Origin: Rhynchonema sp. JSB1_4
Taxonomy: Eukaryota; Nematoda; Chromadorea; Monhysterida; Xyalidae
NCBI GenBank assembly: GCA_030248065.1
Contig: JASAMV010002479.1
Coordinates: 1 to 64,000 of the forward strand
Reading direction: 5' to 3'
Length of the DNA stretch: 64,000 nt
Of the stretch, positions 22,922 through 35,692 are shown piece by piece. Below the pieces are notes generated by a model. The model was not told the origin of the DNA. It did no database searches and saw only the letters and a program-made list of their open reading frames with translations. How positions within the stretch are numbered: the first letter of the stretch is position 1; each line of letters opens with the position of its first letter. Made by a program: the position numbers and the translations under genes.

Positions 22922-25900
22922 ATGGCGTGGTCGTCAGCGGACTCCGCTCACCGCCCGAGCGCCAGCCAATCAGCGCACGAGCTCAACCAATCACTGCCGA
23001 GTGCTGCTGTTAGCCTATTGGACCAGGTGTTGCGCGATTTCCAACTTTTACATCAGGACGTACAGATCAAGTCACACAACACAGTGACCCCTGAAATATC
23101 AGGGAAAGGTCTGTTGCTGACCCCTGTGCCTGCGAACATGGCAACTAATTTGTCGACGACATCAGCGGTCACATTGCCCGCTGAGTTGGACACACCAACC
23201 GCCGTCGATATTTGGTACATCGTCATCATTGTGGTGCGTTTGGGGGTAAGGCTCAAAATAAGTGATGCAACCGTGTTGTAGAATGCGATTCGCTCAAAAT
23301 TCGCCTTTGTTTTTGGCAGTATTTGGCTCTCACAAAACTCGCAGCCGAACTTCAAATTTGATGCAGACCATATGAAATTGAATTATTCAAATTGAGCCAT
23401 ATTTACAAAATCATTCCAGGTGTGCGGTGTAATTCTAACGGTGCTAACAGCCGGTGGCAACCTAATGGTGATGATCAGCTTCAAAATCGACAAACAACTA
23501 CAAACAATCAGCAATTCATTCCTATTATCGCTCGCGTTCGCTGATGTTACAATCGGTCGGTAACTGAATAAACAGTCAATTCATGCGCGTTCAGCACAAC
23601 AAATCGTTTAGCCATCAGTACCAATTTCTTTATAGAATCTCAGATGAATGATAGTGCCCCAAACCTTCCTCAGTGTCAAATTAGGATTAGGAATGGCATA
23701 ACCAAAGCATGCGTAGGTACTGCGCGACTACAGCAGGATGTCGTCGTATATTTTAATAACGGTCAAATAAAAGCAAATTCATATTGCCGTCATGTTTTGT
23801 ACAGAATGTAGAGGTACAATGTACTGTATGTGTAAACCCGTGGGCGATTTACAGGTTTTGTATCCATCCCGCTGATGACCTATTACACTGCGTTGGGCGA
23901 ATGGGGTCTTGGGTACAGCATGTGCCAGTTCTGGCTGTGCACCGACTACTTGATGTCGAATGCGAGCGTACTCAACTTGTTGTTGATCAGGTACACGCAT
24001 GTGTGCTATGTATTTTTGTTGACATAAATTTTTCAATGAGAATTTTTTAAGTTACTTTTGTTAACACGACATCACCGAAGGTTTGTCGAGCCGTACTTGT
24101 TATCATGCCCATTGGTGACGTCATAATGCACGTTAGTGAAACATCACACGCTATGTTAACAGCTTCGACCGCTACTTCTCCATTACGAGGCCCTTGACCT
24201 ATCGACCCAGACGCACCACCAAAAAGGCGATAACCATGATCGCAGTCACTTATATACTCAGCATAGCGCTCTGGCCGCCTTGGATCGTCAGTTGGCCGTA
24301 TATAGAAGGTTGGTGAAACATCAGCAGGCTGGGCATATTTTTTGTGAACAATTATGTATATCTTGAGTCTGAGAATAAACAACGCTCAATTTTTTCTCAG
24401 GTCATTTCGCAGTGCTTCCTAACGAATGTGTGGTGCAATTCATCAAAACCAACCCAATAGCAACAATAGGCACGGCGCTCGCTGCATTCTACTTACCGGT
24501 TGCTATTATGGTTAGTGTGGGATTCCCGAGTTCAGGAAAATGCAAAGAATGCAGGATTTCCTTTTTTCTCTGGTCCCAATTTTCCTGATGTGGTACAAAC
24601 ACGGAGACCCATGATATTTCTTGTCAATCGCATGCATTGCAGGTCTATCTATACACACGGGTCTATTTGGTGACTAAAAATCGACAGAAGGAATTCGAGA
24701 AATTCAACAACGCGTCGAAATCGATCGATTCGGCGGGAACTAGGATACATCGTGGGGGTGGCGCTTCCACAGCTGCCAGTGGTAAGCGGGTAGGATTGGC
24801 TTGACGAAAACATGATCAAAACGACTTACTCTGCCTGTCTCAGTGATGTTTCACGAATACACGTCGTTCGTCATAAATTTCTCAAATGCATATGCTGCAA
24901 GTTTTGCTGCGTGTTTTTCGCTTGCCCTTTTCGAGCTGTTTTGCCGACGGCAGTGCACCATGTCACCGTCAGGACATGCACCAGATGATGTGGCTTCAAG
25001 ATATCCCCCTAAAAGTAAACTCAACATGCAAGTGAAGCATCAGCTTGCCCGTTTTGCAGCCCGTACGAGTCGACACAATCGCGCGGGAAAGCCACCAAAC
25101 GACAATCAGCATCGTCATATCGAAGACCAGCAGATTGAGACGGGTACAGAGCAGGACACTCAGGGCACACAGAATGAGTCACGGCGACCCTCACTGGCTG
25201 CGCTGATGAATCATGAGTGGGTACGGGGTCGGCGTTTGGAATTGAGGTTTCGCTGGGAGATCGGTTCGGGCTGGACTTGGTCATCATTTATTTTGTATTC
25301 ATCGGGTCAAAGATTTTTGAACAGTGTGTCTGGCACACCGATGTCCCATCACAAAGTGCAAATGAGCTCACACCAAGCCTGAGGCTTGGTCAGCCAATGA
25401 ACCAGTCAGGCCCAGCAGTTGGTCATGGGTTTCACCGTCAACATCGATATCCTAACAATGTTTCAGAATGACTTATTCCCCTGCAACAGCTCAAAGTTCT
25501 GGTTACAGTTCGGCGGTTGGGTCGCGAAACCAGAGTGGCAATCACAGACGATACTTTAGCAAATGGTTCAGGTTGGCGAAATTTCTGCGTTCATTCTCAT
25601 CTGTGTATGCATTGTTCTTTTATGCGACACGAAACAATCATGGAGTACTTGATTATTTTCTCGTTTATTTTTGAAACTCTTGTGAGGTATTTAAAGTTTT
25701 TCATTCTTTTTCATTGAATTGTCATCTAGCAGGCGCGTATGCAAACTTTCGTCGTCGTTGTCACCTGAGCTCTGAATAAAGCAAGCAAATTATAAATTGA
25801 ATAATTGGACCATAGGGCGGGAACATTTGTTTGGCGCTGAGCGAGAGAAAGAAGCATCGGTTTGCGCTGACGAAGAACAACAATGAACTAAACGATTGTT

Positions 25901-27885
25901 TTATTGATTCTCACAAAATTGCACATATAGTTTTTTTGCCAGACGCCGTCGCCGGGCGAGCAATGGCGGTGTGCCGCCTTCATCCAAGCCGAGCGCTGCG
26001 ACAGCCACGCAGACCGAGTACACCTACAGACAATGGCATCCGATTGATGAACTTCGCTGTTGGTTCAGACGACGGATTCTCAGACAGAGAATGGACGACT
26101 CACGCGACTTTTCGGTGTCGGACATGCAGCACCCCGTTGAGTACGTGGAACGATCGACTTGCACACGGGATGACAAGAGTGCAAAGTTGGTCGCAACGAG
26201 TGTTGTCTGACAATACATAAGCTGACAGTGCACCGTCTTTCGATCCCCAGTCGGCTGTTATGCCACTTGGAATGGTGAATATTCTGTTTATCGCGACCGA
26301 TGACCTATAGACTGTTATTTGGATTTTACCAAGGTGAGCCACCGATAGGCGGAATTGATGGCGCCCCTTCGTCATTGGTGTGGTTTCAAAGCAAAGAAAT
26401 GCACTACATTGGCAGGGCAACACGATCGATCTCCGAGTGGAAGACCCTGTCTCAGCAAGGTTTCTGAAAAAATACTGTCCATAATTTTTGCAGCGCATCG
26501 GATTGGCTGGATCAACCAAATAATACGAGTTCACTTGGCGCAGCAGAGACTTCGACAGGTGGCGGTGGTGGTGTGGCACCAACTGTGACCGTGAATGACC
26601 AGACAGGGAACGAAACGAACCGAACCAAGACCGTCATCAGACAATTGGCGACAGACAAAAGTGCGGACGAATCACCAACGCAGGGCACTTACACGGTCGG
26701 TTGGGTTTGGCTGGTGCACGTCGCGATTGTGTGTGTGGATTCTAGACCGTTTTAGCTGTGTTGTGCTCCATTTAAAAGCCGCTTTTGGACAAAAAAGGTT
26801 CCCTGAGCTTTTCCGAACGATGAACGAATCTGAATCTCTGGTATGTGGTAATCCTCCACCAATTCTAGGTGCTTATCCAGCTCAACCACCCGGAAACCGC
26901 CAATGACCAACAACGGGAGCCCGATCGACCAAATATCCATTCTAAACCACCGCCGCTTGAAACATCTCCCGGCTGTGTGAGAAGCGGGGAGCACAGCCCG
27001 CGGACACCCAGTAAAACTCAGAAGGAGTCCACACGGAAGCAAGTTAGTAGCTTTTACGGCTTGACATTGTGCAACAGATTGAGTTAAGAACCAAACGGTA
27101 CTTCGAATAGAAAATGTTCCCCAATAACATGTGCCGAGATCACTCGGTTTATCTTGCAAGACCGATCACATTGGTTGGTCTTGAGAGATCACCGTGTTGA
27201 TGACGGCAGAGAAGTCACGCTGACAACTCTAATGCTAAAGCGCGCTGCAGGGTCAGGACAGATGGGCTGATACTAACTATGTAGTCATATCAAGTTGTCA
27301 AATCTTGACGTCAAATCGAGCAATAATACATGAGCGCGAGAAACAATATACATGTGATTTGACGACTTTGTTTGACGACCCGATTACCTGACCACAGTAC
27401 GATAAGCCGACGGATGCGTGGATAATTTTGGTTTTAAGCAAATCAAAGCCTTTGCCTGTTTCAATGCCGGATCGGTTTGTTTCCAGCCGGATGATTTCGA
27501 TGACACCATCCGTCGTGCCCCGCAAACTTCAGCGCGACCACTGTTGGCACTGGTCGCCCATCGAGGGGGCACCGAGTCACAAAGACGTCGAAAGGCGGCA
27601 GAGAAACACGGCGAATCCAAAGCAGCCAAGACGCTGTCGGTGATTCTTGCTGCCTTCATCCTCACCTGGACACCCTACAACATTCTGGTGTGCGTCTATG
27701 CGTTGGGGGGCGACCTTCCAGCGTGGTTATGGTCATTCAGTTACTATCTCTGCTACATCAACTCAACCATCAACCCGTTTTGCTATGCGTTCGCCAACGC
27801 CCAATTCAGGCGCACGTACAAACGCATTTTGAAGTGCAAATTCAGGAAGGAAAGACGACCGTATCCGGGTTACATGACCAGATGA
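22922..27885 (+). CDS. mAChR: Muscarinic acetylcholine receptor (class A GPCR)
   Basis: This is a seven-helix plasma-membrane receptor for acetylcholine that couples to G proteins. The 12 exons are 22922-23233, 23420-23555, 23855-23990, 24163-24308, 24401-24510, 24643-24781, 24973-25220, 25325-25428, 25943-26185, 26494-26695, 26869-27042 and 27487-27885; phases agree throughout and give 782 residues. TM2 contains SLAFADVTIG. TM3 has the ligand-binding Asp at about 180 (CTDYLMSNASVLNLL) and the DRY motif at 197-199. TM5 is AAFYLPVAIM, TM6 FILTWTPYNILV with the family Asn, and TM7 LCYINSTINPFCYA. The third intracellular loop is about 400 residues, Ser/Thr/Gln-rich and coded by six exons, as is common in invertebrate muscarinic receptors; exon borders inside this loop are the least certain. 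The ATG at 22922 is the in-frame start in exon 1; an acceptor-like CCAG lies just upstream, so a 5' UTR intron is possible. Confidence 0.9.
27288..27388. repeat. Hairpin element of the TTGACGAC family, in mAChR intron
   Basis: CAAGTTGTCAAATCTTGACG and TCAAATCG on the left are mirrored by GTGATTTGACGACTTTGTTTGACGA on the right in shorter matching blocks. The loop AATACATGAGCGCGAGAAACA resembles that at 29668-29795. It lies in the last intron of the muscarinic receptor gene. Confidence 0.6.
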
Positions 27886-28781
27886 CCAACCAGCGGCAGT
27901 ATTGATCGGACTAGTGGCCATGCCGACTTCTGGTTGAACCAGTAACTCAGTTTGAGCTATGTTGCTCGCGCAGACCTTTGCTTCATAGCCAAAGCTGTCA
28001 ATAACAACAGGAACACTATCTTCTGGCAACAAAAGGTCGATGGAAGATTCATGTGAAAAAAGCTTTGTGCATTTGCAGGTACATTATTATATTTGTGATC
28101 TGGTTTCCAGAATGTTTGTGATCTCCATATTGGATATTTGGCTATTTTTTATTAATTGATGTTAGACAACCGGTTAGTATGTATGTACGGCTATGGTTGG
28201 TTATTGTGATGAACCATCCTCTAGGTCATTCGTTTTCAGCTTGCAAACCGCGTAGTCAACATGAATAATTTCACTTATCCGACTTTTGTACAACGAATTT
28301 CATTTTTTATCTAAAGCCTGTTTAAGTGCATTTTTGTTTTGGTGGTCAAGGATTTCATATGACCAAACTATGAAAAAAAACTATTTAAAATGCACAAGAG
28401 AGCATCACAGAAAGAGAGTAACCACGTTCAAACATCTTCAAGCAGTGGTAATCCATTTAACTTCGGACAGGAACAGCGTAACAGCAATTATATGCTGAAC
28501 CGGTCATTCCGTATGGGAATCAGCGGCGCCGTGCGTGCGTTCTCCGGTACGGACAAAAATGCGGTTACTTACATACTGTACCTACTGTATAATCTAAAAT
28601 GTAAAAACTAATGGTGACCGAGGAAGCACGGGGCGCACATGTTTTGTGATAGGGTCATCAAATGCAGCAAAATTTAAAAAATTGCGTGATATGTCTCCGT
28701 TCCCATGTTTGCACAAAAGGGCGGTGCGCAAGGTGAAGTCGTACAGTGTAATCATCCAATTTCCGCGACTTCCAAGTTTTG

Positions 28782-29019
28782 GTATGTATAGTCCAACAAC
28801 AGCTAATGCAGAATTTATGTCCACTGCGTTGCCTGATCCGCCAAGCACATAACGCGTGATGCAACATTATAAACACACCCACGCAGCCAGCCAACACACA
28901 CAAAGCTGACTGCCTGTCTATGCTTGTAATGTTGCATCACGCGTTATGTGCTTGGCGGATCAGGCAACGCAGTGGACATAAATTCTGCATTAGCTGTTGT
29001 TGGACTATACATACATACC
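28782..29019. mobile_element. ~240-bp palindromic MITE
   Basis: GGTATGTATAGTCCAACAAC on the left is mirrored by GTTGTTGGACTATACATACA on the right; inward the match continues through GAATTTATGTCCACTGCGTT and CGCGTGATGCAACATTA. The loop is about 40 bp. The inner motif GCCTGATCCG...GCG recurs in the palindrome at 57822-58002 (GCGTTGCCTGATCG), hinting at related elements. Confidence 0.8.
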
Positions 29020-29106
29020 TCTCGTTTTATCAGTTTCACTTGACAGTGAGAAGCAACAGCACTGTTCATAAAGATAACGTTCTGATGCGGCATATAGTTC
29101 ATATGG

Positions 29107-29352
29107 TAAATTTCTAATTTCGTTGCCTCACGCATTCTTACAGACGCAGGGAAACTCCCGTTCGAAGGCGAAGCAGGACAGTGAACGAGCCACGCGGCTG
29201 CACACACAGCTTGTGTGGTTGAAACATTCGAAACGCACACGAGCCAGCTGCGTGGCTTGTTGACTGTGTGTTGAACTTGTTGCCTGCTTCGACTTCGAAC
29301 GGGACTTTCCCTGCGTCTATAAGAATGCGTGAGACAACGAAATTAGAAACTT
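29107..29352. mobile_element. Palindromic MITE, family shared with 45193-45452, copy 1
   Basis: The ends are TAAATTTCTAATTTCGTTGC and CAACGAAATTAGAAACTTA. Inner matches include ACAGACGCAGGGAAACTCCC / GGGACTTTCCCTGCGTCTAT and GAGCCACGCGGCTG / CAGCTGCGTGGCTT. The same sequence order occurs at 45193-45452. Confidence 0.85.
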
Positions 29353-29584
29353 ACTATACAATTAGGCAGTTTGCTTGTAACAGACTTGGCAGACTAGGGT
29401 CACCCCATTTGTGTGGTTTCTTCAGAAAATGTGATTGTGCAAAAAGCAACGGAAACGTAGTGTCGCATTTGAGTTAACAGGTCGCCTTTGGGCTGCACAG
29501 TTGGACGAATAACGGCTGACTGGGATATCGAAAGCTGCAAGACCTGGTTAAGTTCTGTTGAGTATTCGCAGGTAGGTAAGTAGG

Positions 29585-29850
29585 GCTGTGAAAAAACGAC
29601 GGCGTTTTTTAAAGGAAATTTCTTCAATAAACGACGGCCATCTATTTGTTCTTTTATATGATTTGGCTAATAGTTTTGTCGTCAAATCATGTCGTCAAAT
29701 AAAGTCGTCGAACAAGCAATAGAGCCTCAAATGAGCGCGAAAGTAATACATGTGATTTGACGACAAAATGTTACGACATGATTTGACGACATTACTTTAA
29801 GCCTATGAAATTTCCCTAGTTTTTCAGGGAAATTGCCCTGAACCTCATTG
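29585..29850. mobile_element. A/T-rich element split by a TTGACGAC hairpin (nested insertion)
   Basis: The left flank GTGAAAAAACGACGGCGTTT and the right flank TTTTTCAGGGAAATTGCCCT resemble parts of the 7275-7535 and 58830-59336 family. Between them, at 29668-29795, sits a hairpin with GTCGTCAAATCATGTCGTCA on the left and TGACGACAAAATG then CATGATTTGACGAC on the right. The simplest reading is one element inserted into another. Confidence 0.55.
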
Positions 29851-29861
29851 AAAAACAAATT

Positions 29862-30350
29862 TTGTCCCATAATTCAAAAGAATATTTTAACCAATGTTTG
29901 CTTTGTCGAGGTGTACGTGGACACACGGAGTATGATTGTCAACCCAGAGAAAGAAAACATGCATGCATGCCGGAAACGTGCCACGCAATGCCTGACAAGT
30001 ACTATCTGCCCACTTCACCCGGGCGATACCACGCACCAGCAGCTATCAGCAGACTTTTGAGTAAATACTGCGGGCAAACTGGTGTCTATAAACCTGTTGC
30101 CCGGCATTGTTTGCGTGGAGACGCCGCATATTTGATTTGTGGATTTGTTCTCTTCACCCTCTTGAACGAAAAGTCACATTTCGTATGTTTCTTTGTTGAT
30201 TTTCCAGACGAACGACGCCAGGAACGTGCAAAAATGACTCTTTTCCTCCCCTGTCAATACCTGTTTATTTGTGCATTAGCCATTGTTAAGAGCCTGGGTG
30301 TTTTTCTGACGTCAAACATTTCGACACCTCAAAAATCAAAGTTGTCATAA
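29862..30350 (+). other. Unrecognised open frame upstream of the glutamate transporter
   Basis: A 162-codon frame stays open here. Its start contains CLLCRGVRGHTEYDC, which resembles a zinc-knuckle but has five residues before the His instead of four. Further Cys/His and a hydrophobic stretch follow (LICGFVLFTLL). It ends 35 bp before the transporter ATG. It could be a decayed retroelement fragment, a 5' UTR, or chance. No homologue is recognised. Confidence 0.2.
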
Positions 30351-30385
30351 TTCAAAGTTGAGTTTCAACCAAACCTGTCGAAAAC

Positions 30386-33300
30386 ATGGAAATGAACCAC
30401 GCCAAGAAGCGCACGGCGAGCGGCGACTCTGATGACGTTTTCACTAATGTTTCAATCACCATTGGAGTCAAATCAACTGCGATCGAAGTAAAGACAGGGC
30501 GAATGGGGACATGTTGGAGGAAGGTATGGAACAACAATGTGGGAATAAAAGAAATGCGAACCTGCCAAATTTTTGTGTCTCAACTCATGCTGTGATAGAA
30601 GCACTTTCCTGCGTTCACGCACGATACCTGATACCCTGCCCATCTGGTTGTACCTGCGTACCGACGTTTTCCACATAAAGCTCCTGGGCTCTGCGCGGAA
30701 ATTGGTCGAAAAGGGATCTCCAACAAAAAGGAGCTCATAATGAGAGCCGCGAGGACTTTAAGAAGAACATTGGGTTATTCTAAGATTGATATTCGGAGCA
30801 TTTTAAGGCACCGTTCTGGAATTCTGCGACAATGTTTGAACCTGACCAGAAAGAACTCATCTAAGCGTGAACACAAAAAAAAGATTTTTTTCGCGGATGT
30901 GCTGATTTGAAAAAAATTATCAGGCTTACTGTTCGTTAAGAAGTCGATGTTTCGGACTCATCCAGGAAAAATTAAATCCATTTAGAGCCCCTGGGGTTTT
31001 TAAAGTGAAAAATGGTCCACTTGGGGCCTTCTAGGGAGTCTATTCAGGGTGGGGCAGGGGTCTTTATCTGAAAACTTCGGTACGTACCTACAGTATGTGT
31101 AAATACGGTACTCCCACGGAAAGTCACTCAGCTCATAAGTTCTGATGTACCGACTCCCACTTAAAATAGAACACCCATAGGGGGATTCATCAAAACTTCT
31201 CAAAGTTTGCTATTCCTTGCACTGGGGAAATCTCAATCATTAAGAGCCGTGCTACGTACTGTACACGTGTTAGACAGTTTACATATGTGATCTTTCTATC
31301 TGTAATTATTTAGTGTTGGATTTGCGCGGCTTGTGTTTGGTTTGTCATAGTGGCACAACATCACAGGCCGAGCACTGCACCAGGTCATCGTCAATGCCAG
31401 TGCACCCCGTAGTCACGTGACATACATAAAAAACACACGAAATTTTTGTTGTATTGTGATGTCAGTTAGTGGAATATGTGCTTGTGTATATTCAGTGTCA
31501 TTCGTGGCTGATGGACGGTGACAACCTGCTGCTTGTGCTCACCATCATCGGAGTGTTGCTGGGCGCGCTCTTGGGATTCTGCCTTCGGCTGGCCGACCTG
31601 TCTGACGAGGCCGTCATGTTGATATCGTTCCCGGGCACTTTGCTGATGAACATGCTTAAATGCATCATCATACCGATGATTATTGCGTCGATCATGTCGA
31701 GTAGGTGATTAGGCATCTGTCGTTTGATATTGTTTTATGATGTATTTATTTATTTTTCATTAATGTATTTGTTTTTTTGCCAATATGTAGGTACATGAAC
31801 ATTAGAACATTGAGCCTGTGGTCGGTCACCAATTGATCACGGGGAGACCCGCATTCGTATGCACATCGTGTTATGAGTCAAGCCATCGGAACTTCGGGCC
31901 ACATAGGCCGTGTCACATTACAGAGATGGTCTCAGTCCAAGGGACCCGACTTGCCGGGATTTGAGCTTTCAGGGCTCCGGTACTATGCATACCACTACTT
32001 ACTGCGCAATTAGAAAGTTGGGCTGATTATTACTGATGCGTTTGGTAAGATGCATAATGATGCAGAGAATCATCATACACAAGCACCTTCGTGCATTTAG
32101 GTTTGGTGCAAATGGACACCCGAACAAGTGGCCGCATGGGTGGGTTCACATTGGCCTACTATTTGTGCACGACAACACTGGCGGTGACAACATCCCTCAT
32201 TGTGGTCATGATCGTTAAGGTTCTGGTGCTGCGTCTTTTCAAATTCTCAAGTTTCAACGACACGTCAGTTGGTGCGCCAACGTGACTAGGCATATAGAAC
32301 TCAGCAACTTACGTTTTCAGCCGGGCGTTGTTGCTCGAAACATGAACCACAAGGATGTGGTCGGAAACGAAACCGACACCAACGATGGACAGCAATCACG
32401 ACAGACGTTGGACATGATACTTGACTTCTTTCGGTTTGTTTTAGCGTGTTTTACAATTCAAATTGAGATATTCGGTTAAATCCACGCCCTGTTTTGCTTG
32501 AAAAACTCTGTTTTCTCAGAAATCTCATTCCGGAGAACATATTCGGGGCGCTCATCTATCAAGTGCAAACCACCTACCACAAGGATGCGCAGAACAAGAC
32601 AATTAAATCACAGGACGATGTCAACAACCCAAATGTCCTGGGTGTGTGTGTTTTTTTTTGAAATTGGTTTGTGGAGCACAGTAGTCACAATAGGCCTTGA
32701 TGTTGCTCACTGGCACTCCTTTATTGTTCAGGCATCGTTGCGTTCTCCATAATTCTCGGTCTGGCCGTGGCCGCGCTACCGAAAGCCGGCGAGCCTGTCG
32801 CCAAATTTTTCCTCTCGATGAATGAGGTCATCATTGAAATGGTCTCCAGGATTATGTGGTAAAATTGGGAGTCGTTGCGTCCTGAAAACACTAGAAAATT
32901 TAAGCCATTAACTGTCAGAAGGTGTTGTCAATTTTAGTGTCAAATTGACACACACAAAAACCGTAGAAGATTATGCGCATATTCAGAATAAAAACTTGCA
33001 CCAGATTTTTTCATATACACAGCGAGAACCTCCCAAATAGCGCCCTCCGATAACTTTTTTGCGGAAACATTTCCGACTGTAACCTAAGGGGCTTTATATG
33101 GGAAACACCGGTGTTATTTAATCGTACTAACTGAATATTGGTGGATGATGTCTTTCCTTCAGGGCCCTGCCACTTGGTGTGATTTTCCTGGTTGCCGGCA
33201 GCATCCTTGAGCTACAACAAGACCTGGGAGAATTACTGTCAACCCTGGGTGTCTACGTTGGTACGACACTATGCGCATTAACTATACACTTTTGGGTGAG

Positions 33301-34778
33301 TGAGTGGAAACCGTAAAGTGCATGAATAGTACAATCAGATTTGATCATACGAGGTTTTTGTTTTGATAACCTTAATTGTTTCCCTTTGACCAGCTCATAC
33401 TACCATTGCTCTACTTTGTCGTCTGTCGACGCAACCCATACCGATTCTTGTGGAATCAAAGTCCAGCGTACGCTAATGTGCTCGGACATTCATCGAGGTT
33501 CGAACAATTTTATATCGGCTAGAATGTGCATGAAATACAGCTGATTGAAGATCGAAACACTGACTTATTTTCAGGAGTGAGTGAGAGAAAAATGTTTCGT
33601 TTGTTTATTATAAGGTATCGATATGATACCGAACGTGGTGATTCAACCGTTTCAACTCCACATTCAACAAAAATCCTATCATTCACAATGTTCCAAAAAG
33701 CAAGTTTTGTTTGTATTGTTTCCAGTTCAGCAGCATTGCCCATCACAATGCACTGTTTGGAACGGCGAAATAAGGTCGACCCTCGCGTGGGCGAATTCTG
33801 TTTGCCCGTTGGAGCTGCGATTAATATTGACGGTAAGTACACCTCGATTACTGCGTAAGTATTTTGGCTAGTTTTCATTGCGAAACATGACATTTGAGTT
33901 TTGATTAGTTTGATTTCAGGCGCGGCGTTGTACGAAGGTCTGGCGACGGTGTTTGTTGGTCAGTTGAATGGTCAGGATATCGACTGGGGCTGGGCATTGG
34001 CCATCATGTCAGTGATATGCCCTTGATTCGTGTTTGCTTGGAAAAGGGCTTGCCTGTTGTTATGCACAAAGAATTCAAGAACACGTCACAATCAAGAGCA
34101 ATAAATTGCACATGGTGCGTACTTTTACGCATGTACATAGCTCCAGCCCAGGCCGTTTTCAGAGTTGGTTGAAACAAATGACAGTCAGTGGTGACAAGCT
34201 GACCACTGACGTGTCACAGACACATGATTAAAGCACATGTACTGTGTCCCATTCCAAACATCCAACCGTTTGCAGTGTGACTGTCACGCTGTCGTCGGTG
34301 GGCTCGTCGGGTCTGCCAGGTGCCGGGCTGGTCTCCGTGTTGCCCATCATTGCGCCCATCCCTGTCACCAATGCCAACGTGGCCATTTTGATTGTGGTCG
34401 ATTGGTTTGTGTAAGTGCTCTTGAAAATGTGCGCATCAATGGCGCTAAAAGTTCAAATTATCCGCTTCCATCCGCGGAGGCAGTGGGCTTCGCGTGTTCA
34501 CGTTCGCAAAAAAATGTACGTACGCGGCTTAACGTAAAAGTATAGCCTAGAACAGTACACCCCCAGTTTTGTCCTACAGTGATCGCTACCGTACGGCCAA
34601 CAACGTAATGGGTGACAGTATCGGTGCCGGCATCGTTAATCAATTGTGTCGCTCGCAGCTGCAGCGAAGGACTTCCACCGCCGCGCATCCCGATGTGGAA
34701 CGGAACGATGATGTTTCACTCGAACGCGTTCATACTGCTGAAACTGTTGTGCACGAGGCCAGCGCTGTGCGATTCTGA
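30386..34778 (+). CDS. SLC1A: Excitatory amino acid transporter, SLC1 family
   Basis: This is a plasma-membrane Na+/H+/K+-coupled glutamate/aspartate carrier. The 12 exons are 30386-30523, 31496-31700, 32101-32219, 32321-32433, 32520-32641, 32732-32858, 33163-33295, 33394-33497, 33726-33832, 33920-34007, 34276-34410 and 34580-34778; they join in phase to 529 residues, typical of the family. TM1-2 are [19 protein letters not shown] and [19 protein letters not shown]. The [15 protein letters not shown] segment, the HP1 serine motif [10 protein letters not shown], the HP2 region [12 protein letters not shown] and TM8 [19 protein letters not shown] are all recognisable. The TM8 Arg (468) that binds the substrate side chain is present. 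The loop with [11 protein letters not shown] carries a likely N-glycosylation site. Oddity: the normally invariant NMDGT motif of TM7 reads NIDGA here (387-391). Exon 1 is inferred from its ATG, in-phase donor and cytoplasmic composition, and is less certain than the rest. Confidence 0.92.
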
Positions 34779-35692
34779 ATACTTGTCCTATCAAGTTCAT
34801 CAAGTCATTTTTAGAAGTTTACATTTTTCGCCCAACCGGTGTTTGTTCGCATATGTGCATGCTTCGCATTCTGAATTACATACCCGCTTATTCTTTCACC
34901 CCGTGTTTTGAACCGACTGTGATAGGACGGTGCGTACATAGTTGTGTTCAAAATAGGATGAAACGTTTAATGAAAACTGCAACAATTGAGTGTTCTCTCA
35001 GTGCTGCAAGCAACGAGAACCAACGACCATAAACGCAGGAGCTGAATCCTACAAGGTGCAAACTTTAATTGATGTTGAGTCTTTAATTGAATTGAATGGA
35101 CAAGTATAGTCCGTCCATCAGCTCATGGCACTTTTGCTTGGGAGGTTCAGGTTCCGTTGTGAAAAATTGTTCCTCCGCAGGGCAATGTCAGAGAAAACGG
35201 CGAACAAAAATAAAATAAAAACCGATTTCTCTTTCTTTTCTTTTTCGTAAGCCGTCCGGAACCGGAACAGCACTGGATCCTGTCAAGCTTCTCAGCTGAG
35301 AAAAAGTGTCATGAGCTGATGGATGGACTATACATACATATGTACAAGCGCTTGATCTTAAATTTACCGAGAGTGGTCCAACGCAGTGTAATCTTGCGCA
35401 CAGGCATGCATAAAACTGGACAATTAACGCTCGGGCACACACGCAACCGTAATTTAATTATCAGAGACATCTTGAATGGTAATTGGACAAACGTTTTAAA
35501 AGCGAGCGTTAGGTATGCATGTGCATGATTAAAAGAACACGCACACAAAATATCACTTTAAAGTGCGCAGCAGGAAGACCCACATTAATACCCGCGTTTT
35601 TGTCTTGCAGGACAGCAGTTGTTTCTTGCCGAAAGCAGGTACATATCTGTTTGGTCCACTTTCCAAATTGCGTAAAACAGCAAAGACCAATC
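34779..35692. other. Intergenic between glutamate transporter and SRD5A3-like gene
   Basis: It contains a palindromic element at 35105-35332 and A-rich stretches. An AATAAA near 35208 inside the element is the first candidate polyadenylation signal for the transporter. No gene was found. Confidence 0.5.
35105..35332. mobile_element. Palindromic MITE-like element
   Basis: TATAGTCCGTCCATCAGCTC and ATGGCACTTTT on the left are mirrored by AAAAGTGTCATGAGCTGATG and GATGGACTATA on the right. Inner GGTTCAGGTTCCG / CGGAACCGGAACA also pair. The element lies between the transporter and the SRD5A3-like gene. Confidence 0.75.

Larger units (their letters stand above)
27886..30385. other. Intergenic between mAChR and glutamate transporter, repeat-rich
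   Basis: It holds the 3' flank of the receptor gene, two adjacent palindromic elements (28782-29019 and 29107-29352), a nested pair of inverted repeats (29585-29850) and an unrecognised open frame at 29862-30350. No clear polyadenylation signal was identified. Confidence 0.55.
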
